Positions 50,121 to 59,033 of a stretch of DNA of 64,000 nt are shown one piece after another. The DNA comes from Kibdelosporangium banguiense (GTDB taxonomy: Bacteria; Actinomycetota; Actinomycetes; Mycobacteriales; Pseudonocardiaceae), in the NCBI RefSeq assembly GCF_017876405.1, contig NZ_JAGINW010000001.1:8259203-8323202 (forward strand). The letters run 5' to 3'. A program made the position numbers and the translations under genes. The first letter of the stretch is position 1. The number at the start of each line of letters is the position of its first letter. The notes under the pieces are model-generated. The model searched no databases. It was not told the DNA's origin and saw nothing but the letters and a program-made list of their open reading frames with translations.

Positions 50121-52240
50121 TCCTGGGCCAGTCCCGCGAGCTCGTCGGCAATGCCGTCCGCTGCCTGGGAACCCAGTTCTTGGTAGAGGTCACGGGCCTC
50201 GGAGAGCAGTTGCCGGGCTTCGCCCAGGCGCCCGGCGCCAGCGGCCAGCCTGCCCATCTGATGTAGTCCGTGGGCTTCCTCGTGCCTGCTGTCGCACCGC
50301 CTGCTGTATTCGACAGCTTGCCGAAAGGCGATCTCCGCGAGGAGGTTGTTTCCCGCGCGGTGCTGGATCCGGCCTAGCCTGCCGAACGCCTCGGCGGCGT
50401 CGACGTCAAGACCGAGGCCCATGGCAATGTCCAAGGACTCCTCGATGTGCTGCACCGCCTGCGCGAAACGACCCAGCTCCATCTCTGCCAACGCCATGCT
50501 GCGCAAAGTGATCCCGACATTGCGTTTCGCGCCGGAGTTTCGGTACCAGGCCAGCGCCTGCTCCTGATTGCGTAGTGCCGCGGCGTACTCGCCCTGCCTG
50601 CGCAGCACAGCGGCCTGGTTGGACAGGGCGTTGCTGCGGCCGTGACCGTCATCAAGTTGTTCGAAGAGGTGTTCAGCTTGCCGGTAGTGGTTCATGGCCT
50701 CATCGAGGTCGCCGGCTTCGACCAGGGCCATGCCCAGGTTGTTGCGGGTCCGGGCCTCCGCGAGCCTGTCACCGCTGCGGACGCTCGCAGCCAGGGCGTG
50801 CAGATGTGTCTCCTGCCAGCCGTCCAGGAGCTTGTGCAGGAAGTAGAAGTCCCGGAGGGCGTAGGCGAGCTGCCAGATGCGGGCGTCCAACCCGGGTTCG
50901 TCAAGGGCGCACATCGATTCCAGGTTGCGTCGTTCTGCCCGGAACCATCGCAACGCGGCGTGACGGTCGGGGATTTCGGTCACCGCAACGGGAGAACCGT
51001 CAAGGGGAACTCGTAGCCGGTGCGGCATGATGATCCGGCCCGCCCGATCCGCGGTGTGCAGGTAGTGGTCGAACAGTCTCGTCACCGCTTCGATGGATTC
51101 GGAGTTCTCGCACAGCTCTCTGCCATACTCACTCATGAGGTCGTGGATCTGGTACCGGCCCCGCTCCGGCTCGGACACCAGGCACCTGCGGACCAGCGAC
51201 CGTACCAGCCGGGCCGCCGCGTCGAGCGAGCAGCCGGCTGCCGCTGCCGCCGCCCTGCCTGCGAACGTGCCCGCCGGATGGAGGCTGAGCAGCCGGAACA
51301 TGCGTGCCTCGTCGTCGGTCAAACCCTGGTACGACCAGGAGAACACACTGCGCACCGCGGAATGTCCATCGTCGCCGGAATCGAGGAAGTCCAGACGCGC
51401 GTCCGCCAGTTCGGTCACCAGGTCGTTGGCGTACGACGGCGTGTCGGCGACGCGTTCGGCGGCGATCCGGATCGCCAGCGGCAAACCGTCGCACAGTTCA
51501 GCCAACCGGCTGATGGTGGACTCATCGGCGAGACTGCCGATCGTTCGCCGCAGCAGGTCGACGCCTTCCGGGTTCCGCATTGGCTCGACGCGTCGGGCTG
51601 ATGCGTCATGATGCACGACCAGACCACCCATCTGAAGGCGGCTGATCACGACCACGGAGCAGGTACTCGATCCGGGTAACAGAGGACGGACATGATCGAT
51701 GGACGGCGCGTTGTCCAGAACGATCAGGACCCGCTTGCCGTTCAGCAGAGTCCGGTAGTGCGCCGAGCGCTCCTCCAGCGTGGGGATGGCTTCGGGCCTG
51801 GACTGTCCCAGCGCACGCAGAAAACCGGCCAGCGCCTCGTGGGGCCGCATCGATTCTCCGGCGCCGAAACCTCGAAGATCAACATACAGTTGACCGTCAG
51901 GGAAGAACGCTGTCGACGCCTGCGCCCAGCGCACCGCCAGAGCCGTCTTGCCGACGCCTGCCATACCTGTGATGACTGCGAGCCCCTGCGGCACCAATGT
52001 CCTGTCCAGCCATGCCAACAAGCCTGACCGTCCGATGAACACGCCACTTCCCGCGGGCAGCTGATGGGGGATCGCAGGCGCCGCCGACCTCGCATCGATG
52101 CGCACATTGCCTGTGATCATGCCCGCTTGCAGGGCGAAAGCAGTTTGCCCGGAGACATCGTTGCGCACCGTCGACGCTGGCGTGCCAGGCTCGGGTTCGG
52201 TCGTCACGACATGATTCTGCGTTCCGCCGCTCGGTCGCAC
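50117..52240 (-). CDS. AfsR-like NB-ARC/TPR STAND protein
   Basis: 707 aa. Near the N-terminus, residues 26-46 carry an R-N-x-V-S-G-x(6)-Q-A-G-x-I-x-G-x-V type motif (NDVSGQTAFALQAGMITGNV) that I have seen in many actinobacterial STAND proteins. The NB-ARC domain follows: Walker A GMAGVGKT (92-99), LIVLDNAP, VVVISR and GLPLAIRIAAERVA. The C-terminal part is TPR with repeats such as EARTRNNLGMALVEAGDLDEAMNHY. There is no DNA-binding domain, so it is a sensor or defence-type STAND protein. The stop is shared with TIR-STAND 2 in a CTAG. Confidence 0.83.
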   Translation of the reverse strand: MRPSGGTQNHVVTTEPEPGTPASTVRNDVSGQTAFALQAGMITGNVRIDARSAAPAIPHQLPAGSGVFIGRSGLLAWLDRTLVPQGLAVITGMAGVGKTALAVRWAQASTAFFPDGQLYVDLRGFGAGESMRPHEALAGFLRALGQSRPEAIPTLEERSAHYRTLLNGKRVLIVLDNAPSIDHVRPLLPGSSTCSVVVISRLQMGGLVVHHDASARRVEPMRNPEGVDLLRRTIGSLADESTISRLAELCDGLPLAIRIAAERVADTPSYANDLVTELADARLDFLDSGDDGHSAVRSVFSWSYQGLTDDEARMFRLLSLHPAGTFAGRAAAAAAGCSLDAAARLVRSLVRRCLVSEPERGRYQIHDLMSEYGRELCENSESIEAVTRLFDHYLHTADRAGRIIMPHRLRVPLDGSPVAVTEIPDRHAALRWFRAERRNLESMCALDEPGLDARIWQLAYALRDFYFLHKLLDGWQETHLHALAASVRSGDRLAEARTRNNLGMALVEAGDLDEAMNHYRQAEHLFEQLDDGHGRSNALSNQAAVLRRQGEYAAALRNQEQALAWYRNSGAKRNVGITLRSMALAEMELGRFAQAVQHIEESLDIAMGLGLDVDAAEAFGRLGRIQHRAGNNLLAEIAFRQAVEYSRRCDSRHEEAHGLHQMGRLAAGAGRLGEARQLLSEARDLYQELGSQAADGIADELAGLAQD

Positions 52241-52332
52241 GAGCCCTTCCCTCGAACGACCTAGTCGATGCCGGCTACGGCGATGTCACTGTTGGCATCA
52301 GGCCAATCGGACAGAGTCGGCGCCTGCATTTC

Positions 52333-52632
52333 TCAGCCGAGCTCAAAAGTGGTCGTGAACTCCCTGGTTTGTTTGCCGACCAACGGCACGGATCCGGCAA
52401 TTCCGGAAACCGCTACGGCACCGTGCAGCGACACCTTTGTGGGCACTGCCTTGGTGTCGCCCGGTATGAGGAGCAGCAAGCGCAGGTCACGGTCGATGTG
52501 CAGAGGTTCGTTGTCGACAGCCGCGAAGCTCCACGTGGCATACGGCAGGCGCAGGCCCGATGTCGTGATCCGGGGGAAGTAAACGGTCTGTTCCTGCCTG
52601 CGTTGGTCGGCGATGGGAGCGGAGAGGTTCAT
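52333..52632 (-). CDS. Small hypothetical protein
   Basis: 99 aa. The sequence is beta-rich (RLPYATWSFAAVDNEPLHIDRDLRLLLLIPG) and reads as a real protein, with GGAG before the ATG. It lies between the STAND gene and a PEP-mutase-family gene, on the same strand as both, and may be the first gene of the STAND transcript. No family is recognised. Confidence 0.5.
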   Translation of the reverse strand: MNLSAPIADQRRQEQTVYFPRITTSGLRLPYATWSFAAVDNEPLHIDRDLRLLLLIPGDTKAVPTKVSLHGAVAVSGIAGSVPLVGKQTREFTTTFELG

Positions 52633-52650
52633 CCGCTCCGCACCGGGGGG

Positions 52651-53427
52651 TCAGTTGAGCGGGCGGGTGTTCGCGGGGATGCCGCCGCCTGCGTGGACGG
52701 ACTCGACGAGTTCGGCGAGGGCGGTGAGGGCGACGCGCTGGGAAAGCGGGCCGAAGGAAATCCGTGCCACGCCGAGTTCGGTCAGGCGCTCCTGCGAGGG
52801 GATCCCGGGGATGCCGACCACTGTGAGCCGCTGCGGGCCGAAGGCGTCAGTCAGTGTCACCACCTGCTCGTCGGACAACAGGCCTGGGACGAAGATCACG
52901 GGGGCGCCGGCTTCGAGGTAGGCCTTGCCGCGCTCGACGGCATCGGCCAGTACTTCGTCCTGAGGGCGGTCGCCTGCTCTGGCGAAGGCGTCGGTGCGGG
53001 CGTTGAGCACGAAGTCGGGCACGCCTTCGGCCGCCGCCGCTTTCATGATCGCCTCGACTTGGGCTGTTGCCTCGGCGATGGGCTTCATCTGGTCTTCGAT
53101 GTTGGCGCCGACGACACCGGCGCCGATCGCCTTGCGGACTGTCTCCGGGGCGTTGCTGTAGCCGCCCTCGAGGTCGGCGGTCACCGGCAGGTCTGTGGCC
53201 GCGGCTATCCGGCGGACCTCCTCGATCATTTCGTCCACAGGGATGTTCTCGCCGTCCTCGTAGCCACGGGAGGCCGCGATCGAGTGGCTGGCGGTGGCCA
53301 GCGCCTCGGTTCCGGGGACACCGGCGACGGCTTTGGCGCTGATCACGTCCCAGACGTTGACAACAGTCAGAAGTTTGGGGTTCTTGTGCAGTTCGAGCAG
53401 TCTGCTTGCCCGATCGTTGGCCGCCAT
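52651..53427 (-). CDS. Isocitrate lyase/PEP mutase family enzyme
   Basis: 258 aa. The TIM-barrel motifs are present: VVNVWDVISAKAV at the start, ADLEGGYS (metal-binding Asp-Glu), GANIEDQ and NARTDAFAR. The K-K-C-G-H active-site loop of isocitrate lyase is absent, so it belongs to the oxaloacetase/phosphonopyruvate hydrolase/carboxyvinyl-carboxyphosphonate-type subgroup common in actinobacteria. Exact substrate unknown. A GTG nine bases upstream is an alternative start. Confidence 0.88.
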   Translation of the reverse strand: MAANDRASRLLELHKNPKLLTVVNVWDVISAKAVAGVPGTEALATASHSIAASRGYEDGENIPVDEMIEEVRRIAAATDLPVTADLEGGYSNAPETVRKAIGAGVVGANIEDQMKPIAEATAQVEAIMKAAAAEGVPDFVLNARTDAFARAGDRPQDEVLADAVERGKAYLEAGAPVIFVPGLLSDEQVVTLTDAFGPQRLTVVGIPGIPSQERLTELGVARISFGPLSQRVALTALAELVESVHAGGGIPANTRPLN

Positions 53428-53522
53428 GTCGTCCACTCCTCATTCGCCCGCTGACGTGACAGAACCACCCTAGAGAAATGTGCCCGCTCCGCGCATCTGC
53501 AGAGAGGCGGGTAGGCCATAGC

Positions 53523-54146
53523 TCACGTCTGCGCTGAGTCGTGTACGCCGGGTTTGTAGCCGCCCCGGATTACGTCCACTGTGAACTTTGGAGTGAGTAC
53601 CGTTGCGGTACCGGCGAATAGGTTCTGCTGGTCGGTATAGCCCGCAGGCGTCCACCGGCGAAGTTTGTCCTTGTGTATCAGCCAGTATCCGTTGTCCAGG
53701 ACGATGAATACTCCGTCTGGGAGGGTGTTGAGCGGTGCTGTGTGGGTTGTTCGTGTGCCGTTGACGAGGCCGCGCTGTTTGTGCAGGACCAGGTCGATGT
53801 CGTCGGCTGTTGGCTTGGTTGGCAGGTTGAGTGCTTCGGTCCACAGTGTTCGGAACAGTTGGTAGTCGGCGTGCCTGCATTCGGCGCATGGGCGGTGTCC
53901 TGCGGCGAATGCGACGGCTTCGTCCAGGAAGAACAGTTCGGTGTAGCGACGGGGTTGCATGATCTGGCGGCGACGACCTCGGAACTCCAGTACGCACACC
54001 AGCCATCGACGGACCTGATGGCGACGAACCAGCGCTAGGTCGTCGTTGTGTAGGACGCCACGGTTTCCGTACATGGTGCCGCGGTGTGTCGTCGCGATCA
54101 GTTCACCGGCCGGTGTTACGCGGTTGCGCAACGGGTGCGTCAGCAT
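53523..54146 (-). CDS. Conserved hypothetical protein with GHRPCAECR motif
   Basis: 207 aa. The central motif AAGHRPCAECRHADYQLFRTLW is shown only in part here: GHRPCAECR with DY and a Trp. Two close cysteines could be a zinc knuckle or nucleophile. The C-terminal half has KFTVDVIRGGYKPG. I do not recognise a named family. The ATG shares one base with the amidase stop (TGATG), and a GTG three bases earlier is an alternative, so it is co-translated with the amidase. Confidence 0.72.
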   Translation of the reverse strand: MLTHPLRNRVTPAGELIATTHRGTMYGNRGVLHNDDLALVRRHQVRRWLVCVLEFRGRRRQIMQPRRYTELFFLDEAVAFAAGHRPCAECRHADYQLFRTLWTEALNLPTKPTADDIDLVLHKQRGLVNGTRTTHTAPLNTLPDGVFIVLDNGYWLIHKDKLRRWTPAGYTDQQNLFAGTATVLTPKFTVDVIRGGYKPGVHDSAQT

Positions 54147-55498
54147 CACGAACCGACGAGCACGGGTGTATGCGCGGTCAACTCGCTGACCTGCTCCAGC
54201 ACGTGGCCGACACGCAGGACTGTGTCCTCCGTGAATGGGCGTCCGGTGACCTGGATGCCTACGGGTAGTGCGTCGTCGCCGAGGCCGCACGGTACGGACA
54301 GTGCTGGCTGGCCGGTGACGTTTGCCGCGCAAGTAAGGCGGAGCAGCATGGCTGTCACGTCCTCGGTGGACCCGTGCCATGCCACGTTTGTCTGGCCGAC
54401 AAGGGGTGCGGTGCTCGCTACGGTCGGCGAGATGAGCACGTCGATGTCGGCGAACAGTGCCTTCCATTGCTCCTTGAGGTACGCACGGACCCGTTGCGCC
54501 TTCACGTAGTCCACCGCGGTCACCTGCTGTCCCTGTTCCAGCAGTGCGTGCACGTCTGGTTGGTAGAGCGCTCCCTTTGTGCGCAAGACTTCCTCGTGGT
54601 AGGCGCTGGCCTCGGACGTGATCAATGTCCAGAACACCGGGCCGATCACGGTTGTGTCCGGCACGGTCACCTCCCGCACCTCTGCGCCCGCGTCCATGAG
54701 CAGACCGGCCATTCGGTGTACGACTGTGGCGACGTCCGGCGCCACTCGGTCGAAGAAGTGGTTGACGGGGATGCCTACGGTCAGGCCGCGCACGTCGGAT
54801 GTGAGCACTGGCAACGGAGAACTGATCGCGCTGAGTACATGACCGGCATCGGCGACGCTGCGGGTGATTGGGCCGACTGTGTCAAGCGACCACGCCAATG
54901 GGGTGACGCCGTGCCGGGAAACACTGCCATATGTAGGTTTCAAGCCGACCACGCCGCACAGCGCAGCTGGGACGCGGATCGACCCGCCGGTGTCTGTGCC
55001 GATCGCGAACTGTGCCAGGCCTGCTGCCACGGCGGCGGCTGAGCCGCCACTGGAACCGCCGGGGATGTGTGCCAGATTCCACGGGTTACGCGTGGTCGGG
55101 GTGATCAGGCCGTACGCGAACTCGTGTGTGTGAGTCTTGCCCACGAGCAACGCGCCCGCGTCCGCCAACCTGCGGACCACCTCCGCATCGGCAGTGGGAA
55201 CGTGGTCGGCGCGGACCGCCGAGCCGCTCGTGGTGAGGACACCGGCAGTGTCTACAATGTCCTTTACACCCATCGGGATGCCATGCAACAGCCCTAGGTC
55301 GACTCCGTTGACCAGCGCGTGTTCAGCGCGGACGGCTGCAGAGCGGGCGCGTTCGGCAGTCACGGTTGCGAACGCGCCCACCAGACCGTCGAGTGCTTCG
55401 ATACGGTCGAGGACGGAGTCCATGAGTTCCACGGGAGAGAGGTCTCCCAGACGGAACAACCGGGCTGTCTCGGTGATGGTGAGCTGATACGGCTGCAT
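54146..55498 (-). CDS. Amidase signature-family hydrolase
   Basis: 450 aa. The Ser-cisSer-Lys triad is intact: K79 in GVKD, S153 in GGSSGGS and S173 in GTDTGGSIRVPA. The overall layout matches GatA/AtzF-type amidases. The small ORF just upstream ends three bases before its ATG, with GGGAG inside that ORF's end, so it is coupled. Substrate unknown; context does not suggest glutamyl-tRNA amidotransferase because GatB/GatC are absent. Confidence 0.88.
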   Translation of the reverse strand: MQPYQLTITETARLFRLGDLSPVELMDSVLDRIEALDGLVGAFATVTAERARSAAVRAEHALVNGVDLGLLHGIPMGVKDIVDTAGVLTTSGSAVRADHVPTADAEVVRRLADAGALLVGKTHTHEFAYGLITPTTRNPWNLAHIPGGSSGGSAAAVAAGLAQFAIGTDTGGSIRVPAALCGVVGLKPTYGSVSRHGVTPLAWSLDTVGPITRSVADAGHVLSAISSPLPVLTSDVRGLTVGIPVNHFFDRVAPDVATVVHRMAGLLMDAGAEVREVTVPDTTVIGPVFWTLITSEASAYHEEVLRTKGALYQPDVHALLEQGQQVTAVDYVKAQRVRAYLKEQWKALFADIDVLISPTVASTAPLVGQTNVAWHGSTEDVTAMLLRLTCAANVTGQPALSVPCGLGDDALPVGIQVTGRPFTEDTVLRVGHVLEQVSELTAHTPVLVGS

Positions 55499-55501
55499 GG
55501 C

Positions 55502-55609
55502 TCACTCCCATCGCGCGTCGAACACGGTGGCCGGGGCGATATCCTCGAGCGGCACACTGTCCAATGGGGACAACGACTCGGTGGCCGGGTCGTCCGGTTG
55601 TTCGGTCAT
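55502..55609 (-). CDS. Tiny acidic ORF coupled to amidase
   Basis: 35 aa, MTEQPDDPATESLSPLDS... ending FDARWE. It is acidic, has a normal start and stop, and its stop lies three bases before the amidase ATG, whose ribosome-binding GGGAG lies in its last codons. This suggests a leader ORF or small amidase partner. It is too short to be sure. Confidence 0.4.
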   Translation of the reverse strand: MTEQPDDPATESLSPLDSVPLEDIAPATVFDARWE

Positions 55610-55729
55610 ACAACCCAGTCCACCAGGGCCGGGCCTGGTGAGCTGGCGGTTTCGCGACGGCATCTTCCCCGCGAGGGTGCTGTCGGATTTCCGCCAGCCG
55701 GGGCTCCTGGCTTGGGGAAGACTGGTCTC

Positions 55730-56245
55730 GTGGAAAGGACCAGTATCCCATCGCGCGGCCATCGCTGCCATACGATCACCGACAGTCCATGCGGCCCGCT
55801 TACCCTGGTGGCCACGGACGGGCAGCTCTCCGGCCTGTACATGACCGATCAGCGCCACCGACCGGCCCAGGAGACCTTCGGCGTGCCGGACCCGGAACCG
55901 TTCGGCGACGTGATCATCCAGCTGGCTGAGTACTTCGCCGGTCGTCGTACCGAGTTCACGATGCCGTTGACTTTGCGTGGCACTGACTTCCAGCGGAAGG
56001 TGTGGGCAGGCCTGCAGCAGATCCCGTACGGGGAGACGTGGTCGTACGGCCAGCTCGCGGACCACCTGGGGCGGCCGACCGCGTCCCGGGCCGTGGGCTT
56101 GGCCAACGGAAAGAACCCGATCGGGGTCATCGTGCCCTGTCACCGGGTGGTCGGCGCGAACGGGAGCCTGACCGGATATGGGGGCGGCCTGGAGCGCAAA
56201 CAGTTCCTGCTCGACTTCGAGCGTGGGATCGCCAGCGACAGCTAA
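55730..56245 (+). CDS. ogt: Methylated-DNA--protein-cysteine methyltransferase
   Basis: 171 aa from GTG with GGGGAAG upstream. The C-terminal domain has the active-site PCHRV (Cys137), the HTH-type GTDFQRKVWAGLQQIPYGET and ASRAVGLANGKNP, and YGGGLERK. It removes alkyl groups from O6-alkylguanine by transfer to Cys137, and is used once. It is tail-to-tail with the Ada-AlkA gene, overlapping by four bases, so the two repair genes are adjacent but convergent. Confidence 0.9.
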   Translation: MERTSIPSRGHRCHTITDSPCGPLTLVATDGQLSGLYMTDQRHRPAQETFGVPDPEPFGDVIIQLAEYFAGRRTEFTMPLTLRGTDFQRKVWAGLQQIPYGETWSYGQLADHLGRPTASRAVGLANGKNPIGVIVPCHRVVGANGSLTGYGGGLERKQFLLDFERGIASDS

Positions 56246-57675
56246 CCTTGCAGGTACTGGGTCGCGTACGCCCGCCATGGTCGCCAGCCGTAGGCGTACG
56301 CGGTCAGCGCCTCCGGCGAGGAGTTGAGCCCCAATCTGGCCGACGCCAGCTGGACGCCGTACTGCGTCGGGACAAACGCGTCCGGGTCGCCCAACGCCCG
56401 CATCGCGATCTTCTCGACGGTCTGCGCCTCGATGCCTGGCAACGAGGCCAGCTGACCACGGGTCCGGCTCCAGTCGCTGCCCGAACTCACATCCACGTCG
56501 CCGCCCGCCAGCGCGTTCGCCAATCGGAGCAACGGGCCGCGAACTTCCTTGGGCACGGCCAGTTCCCCCGGATCCAGACTGGCCACAGTAGATGGTTCGG
56601 GGAACAGGCGGGTGAGTCCGCCGACCGGCTCGGCGAGCTCCTTTCCATGGGCGGCGACGAACCGGGCAGCCCGGATCCGCGCGGTCGCCGACGATGTTCC
56701 CTGACCGAGGACAGCCCGGATGGCGAACTCGGCGGGATCAACCGTTCGCGGGACCCGGCGGCCCGGTGCCTGGTCCACCTGAGGAGCCAGCATCGGGTCG
56801 CCGCGCAACTGCTCGTCGACCGCCACCGGGTCCGCGTCCAGGTCGAGCAACCAGCGGCAGCGGGCGATCGCGGTGGACAGGTCGCGCAGGTCCGTCAGGT
56901 CGAGCCGGCACTCGATGTGGTCTTCCGCAGGGCGGAGTGTGGCCACGCCATGGCCGTACGGCAGGCGCAGGGTACGTGAGTACGCCTTGTCGCGGTATTC
57001 CTCCACGCCCGCAACAGCGTCCTGGGCCAGCTGTCCGAACAAAGTGCCCGTACACAGTGGAGCCCGGAAAGGCAGACGCACCAACAGAGACCCGGTCGCC
57101 GGACCCGGCTCGTCCTCCACCCGGTTACGCAGTTCGGTGGGCGTGAAGCCGAACACCTCGCGCACAGTGTCATTGAAGGTCCGTACGCTCGCGAAGCCTG
57201 CCGCGAATGCGATGTCCGCCATGGGCACCGAGCTGGTCTCGATCAGCAGCCGCGCGGTCTGCGCACGCTGTGCTCTGGCCAGAGCCAAAGGGCCTGCGCC
57301 CAGTTCAGCCAGGAGTTGCCGCTGGATCTGGCGGACGCTGTAGCCCAGCTGGGCGGCCAATCCTGGGACGCCATTGCGGTCGACCTCGCCGTCCGCGATC
57401 AGTCGCATCGCACGGGCCACGAGATCGGCCCGCTCGTTCCATTGTGGAGAGCCAGGACTCGCGTCCGGCCGGCATCGCTTGCACGCCCGGAACCCGGCCC
57501 GTTGCGCGGCGGCCGCGCTGGGGTAGAAGCGCATGTTCTCCACTTTGGCCAGCATGGCCGGGCAGCTTGGCCGGCAGTAGTTCCCAGTGGTGATCACGGC
57601 AGCGAAGAACCAGCCGTCGAACCGCGGGTCCTTTGCCCGGACAGCCCTGATACAGCGCTCCAGATCGTCGTGCAT
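56242..57675 (-). CDS. Ada-AlkA fusion with altered glycosylase active site
   Basis: 477 aa. The Ada N-domain has its four zinc cysteines (C34, C38, C65, C68) with the nucleophile in YCRPSCPA, so methyl-phosphotriester sensing is probably intact. An AraC-type HTH follows (GYSVRQIQRQL...; about 75-175), then an AlkA N-domain and HhH-GPD domain. In the last part, aligned to E. coli AlkA without gaps, the catalytic Asp238 position is Gln438 (FVPTQYG) and Trp218 is Gln418 (PGIEAQT). The glycosylase is therefore probably inactive, leaving a regulator of the adaptive response. GGAG precedes the ATG. Confidence 0.88.
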   Translation of the reverse strand: MHDDLERCIRAVRAKDPRFDGWFFAAVITTGNYCRPSCPAMLAKVENMRFYPSAAAAQRAGFRACKRCRPDASPGSPQWNERADLVARAMRLIADGEVDRNGVPGLAAQLGYSVRQIQRQLLAELGAGPLALARAQRAQTARLLIETSSVPMADIAFAAGFASVRTFNDTVREVFGFTPTELRNRVEDEPGPATGSLLVRLPFRAPLCTGTLFGQLAQDAVAGVEEYRDKAYSRTLRLPYGHGVATLRPAEDHIECRLDLTDLRDLSTAIARCRWLLDLDADPVAVDEQLRGDPMLAPQVDQAPGRRVPRTVDPAEFAIRAVLGQGTSSATARIRAARFVAAHGKELAEPVGGLTRLFPEPSTVASLDPGELAVPKEVRGPLLRLANALAGGDVDVSSGSDWSRTRGQLASLPGIEAQTVEKIAMRALGDPDAFVPTQYGVQLASARLGLNSSPEALTAYAYGWRPWRAYATQYLQG

Positions 57676-57830
57676 GTCTCCAGTGTCGCGCGTGGTACGC
57701 ACCCGGCCTAGAGAAAAAACGACATCACCTTCACGATCGAGGTGGCGTCGCATTCCTGCCAGACCGGGCCGGTGGGGGGCTGTTGGACTGGATCCGAACC
57801 GGTGTGACACTTCTCGATGGGACGGGAGCC

Positions 57831-59033
57831 ATGTCCGCGACGACCACTTGCCTTGACAGCACTGCGGTGTCCCGACGATCACCCCTGGTCAGCTGGCTTG
57901 CCGTGACATCGGTGATGCTGGGGATCTTCTCCATCGGCACCAGCGGAAACCTGCCGATCGGGCTGCTCACGTCGATCGGGGCGACCTACCACATCTCCGA
58001 CGGCACCGCAGGACTGATGATGACCGTGCCAGGCTTCCTGGCGGCCATCTCGGCGCCGACACTGACCGTGGCCACGCGCACGCTGGACCGGCGGTTCATG
58101 CTGGCGGTGCTCATGATTATGTTGGCGGGCGCGAACTTCCTCGCCGCGGTCGCGCCCGCGTACTGGATGATGGTGATCTCGCGGGTCGTCGTCGGGTTCG
58201 TGATCGGCGCGTTCTGGTCGATCGGATCCGGCCTGTCGTCTCGGTTGGTACCTGCCGACCAGGTGCCCAGGGCGACGTCGGTGATCTTCTCGGCCGTGCC
58301 GCTCAGTTCGGTGCTCGGCGTGCCGGCCGGCACGTTCATCGGCGACCAGCTGGGCTGGCGTGCGGCGTTCGTCGCGATGGGCCTGCTCACAATCGGCATT
58401 CTCGCCATGCTGCTCGCGTTCGTCCCGGCGTTGCCAGCGGTCGAGGTGACCAAGCTGAACGTGCTCGGCGACATGTTGCGCGACAAGATGGTCCGGGTCG
58501 GCCTGGTGGTCACGTTCCTGGTCGTCCTGGCGCATTTCGGGGCCTACACCTACGTGCGGCCGTTCCTGGAGGACGTCACCAAGGTCGGTCCAGGCCTGAT
58601 CACCGTTCTGCTGTTCATCTACGGCCTGGCCGGCATCGTGGGCAACTTCGTCGCAGGTGCCATGGCGGCCCGCAATGTCCGGCGTACGGTCATCATCGCC
58701 GCCTGCATGATCGCTGTGGCCACGGCCCTGCTGCCGGTGATCGGCAAATGGGATGCCGGCGCGATCGTCCTGCTGATCGTGTGGGGAGTGGCGTACGGCG
58801 GTGTGCCGGTCTGCTCGCAGACCTGGTTCCGCAAGTCCTACCCTCAGGGCACCGAGGCCGCGTCAGTGCTGTTCACGGCGTCGTTCCAGGCGACTTTCTC
58901 AGTCGGCGCACTGCTCGGCGGCGTAGTCGTGGATGCCTCTTCACCGTCGATCGTCATGGTGTGCGGTGCTGTCACAGCGGTCCTGATGACCCTGGCCGTG
59001 TTGACGCTGAGCCGACCTGGGCAGCCTGGCTGA
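57831..59033 (+). CDS. MFS transporter, DHA1-type exporter
   Basis: 400 aa, 12 predicted helices. It has the loop 2-3-type segment TLDRRFMLAVLMIMLAGANF and the motif-C-like region VPLSSVLGVPAGTFIGDQLGWR. The start is the ATG with GGGAG upstream; an earlier in-frame ATG at 57783 is possible. It is of the AraJ/YdhP/sugar-efflux-like drug exporters. It is co-directional with the biosynthetic cluster 300 bases on, so it could export its product, but a gap with a large hairpin separates them. Confidence 0.88.
   Translation: MSATTTCLDSTAVSRRSPLVSWLAVTSVMLGIFSIGTSGNLPIGLLTSIGATYHISDGTAGLMMTVPGFLAAISAPTLTVATRTLDRRFMLAVLMIMLAGANFLAAVAPAYWMMVISRVVVGFVIGAFWSIGSGLSSRLVPADQVPRATSVIFSAVPLSSVLGVPAGTFIGDQLGWRAAFVAMGLLTIGILAMLLAFVPALPAVEVTKLNVLGDMLRDKMVRVGLVVTFLVVLAHFGAYTYVRPFLEDVTKVGPGLITVLLFIYGLAGIVGNFVAGAMAARNVRRTVIIAACMIAVATALLPVIGKWDAGAIVLLIVWGVAYGGVPVCSQTWFRKSYPQGTEAASVLFTASFQATFSVGALLGGVVVDASSPSIVMVCGAVTAVLMTLAVLTLSRPGQPG

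Noticed and set aside
52369..53454. A 361-codon open frame on the plus strand
   Set aside because: Antisense to the PEP-mutase-family gene, which has conserved catalytic motifs.
54146..55498. GatA subunit of Asp/Glu-tRNA amidotransferase
   Set aside because: No gatB or gatC is nearby and the neighbours are a tiny ORF and an unrelated hypothetical gene.
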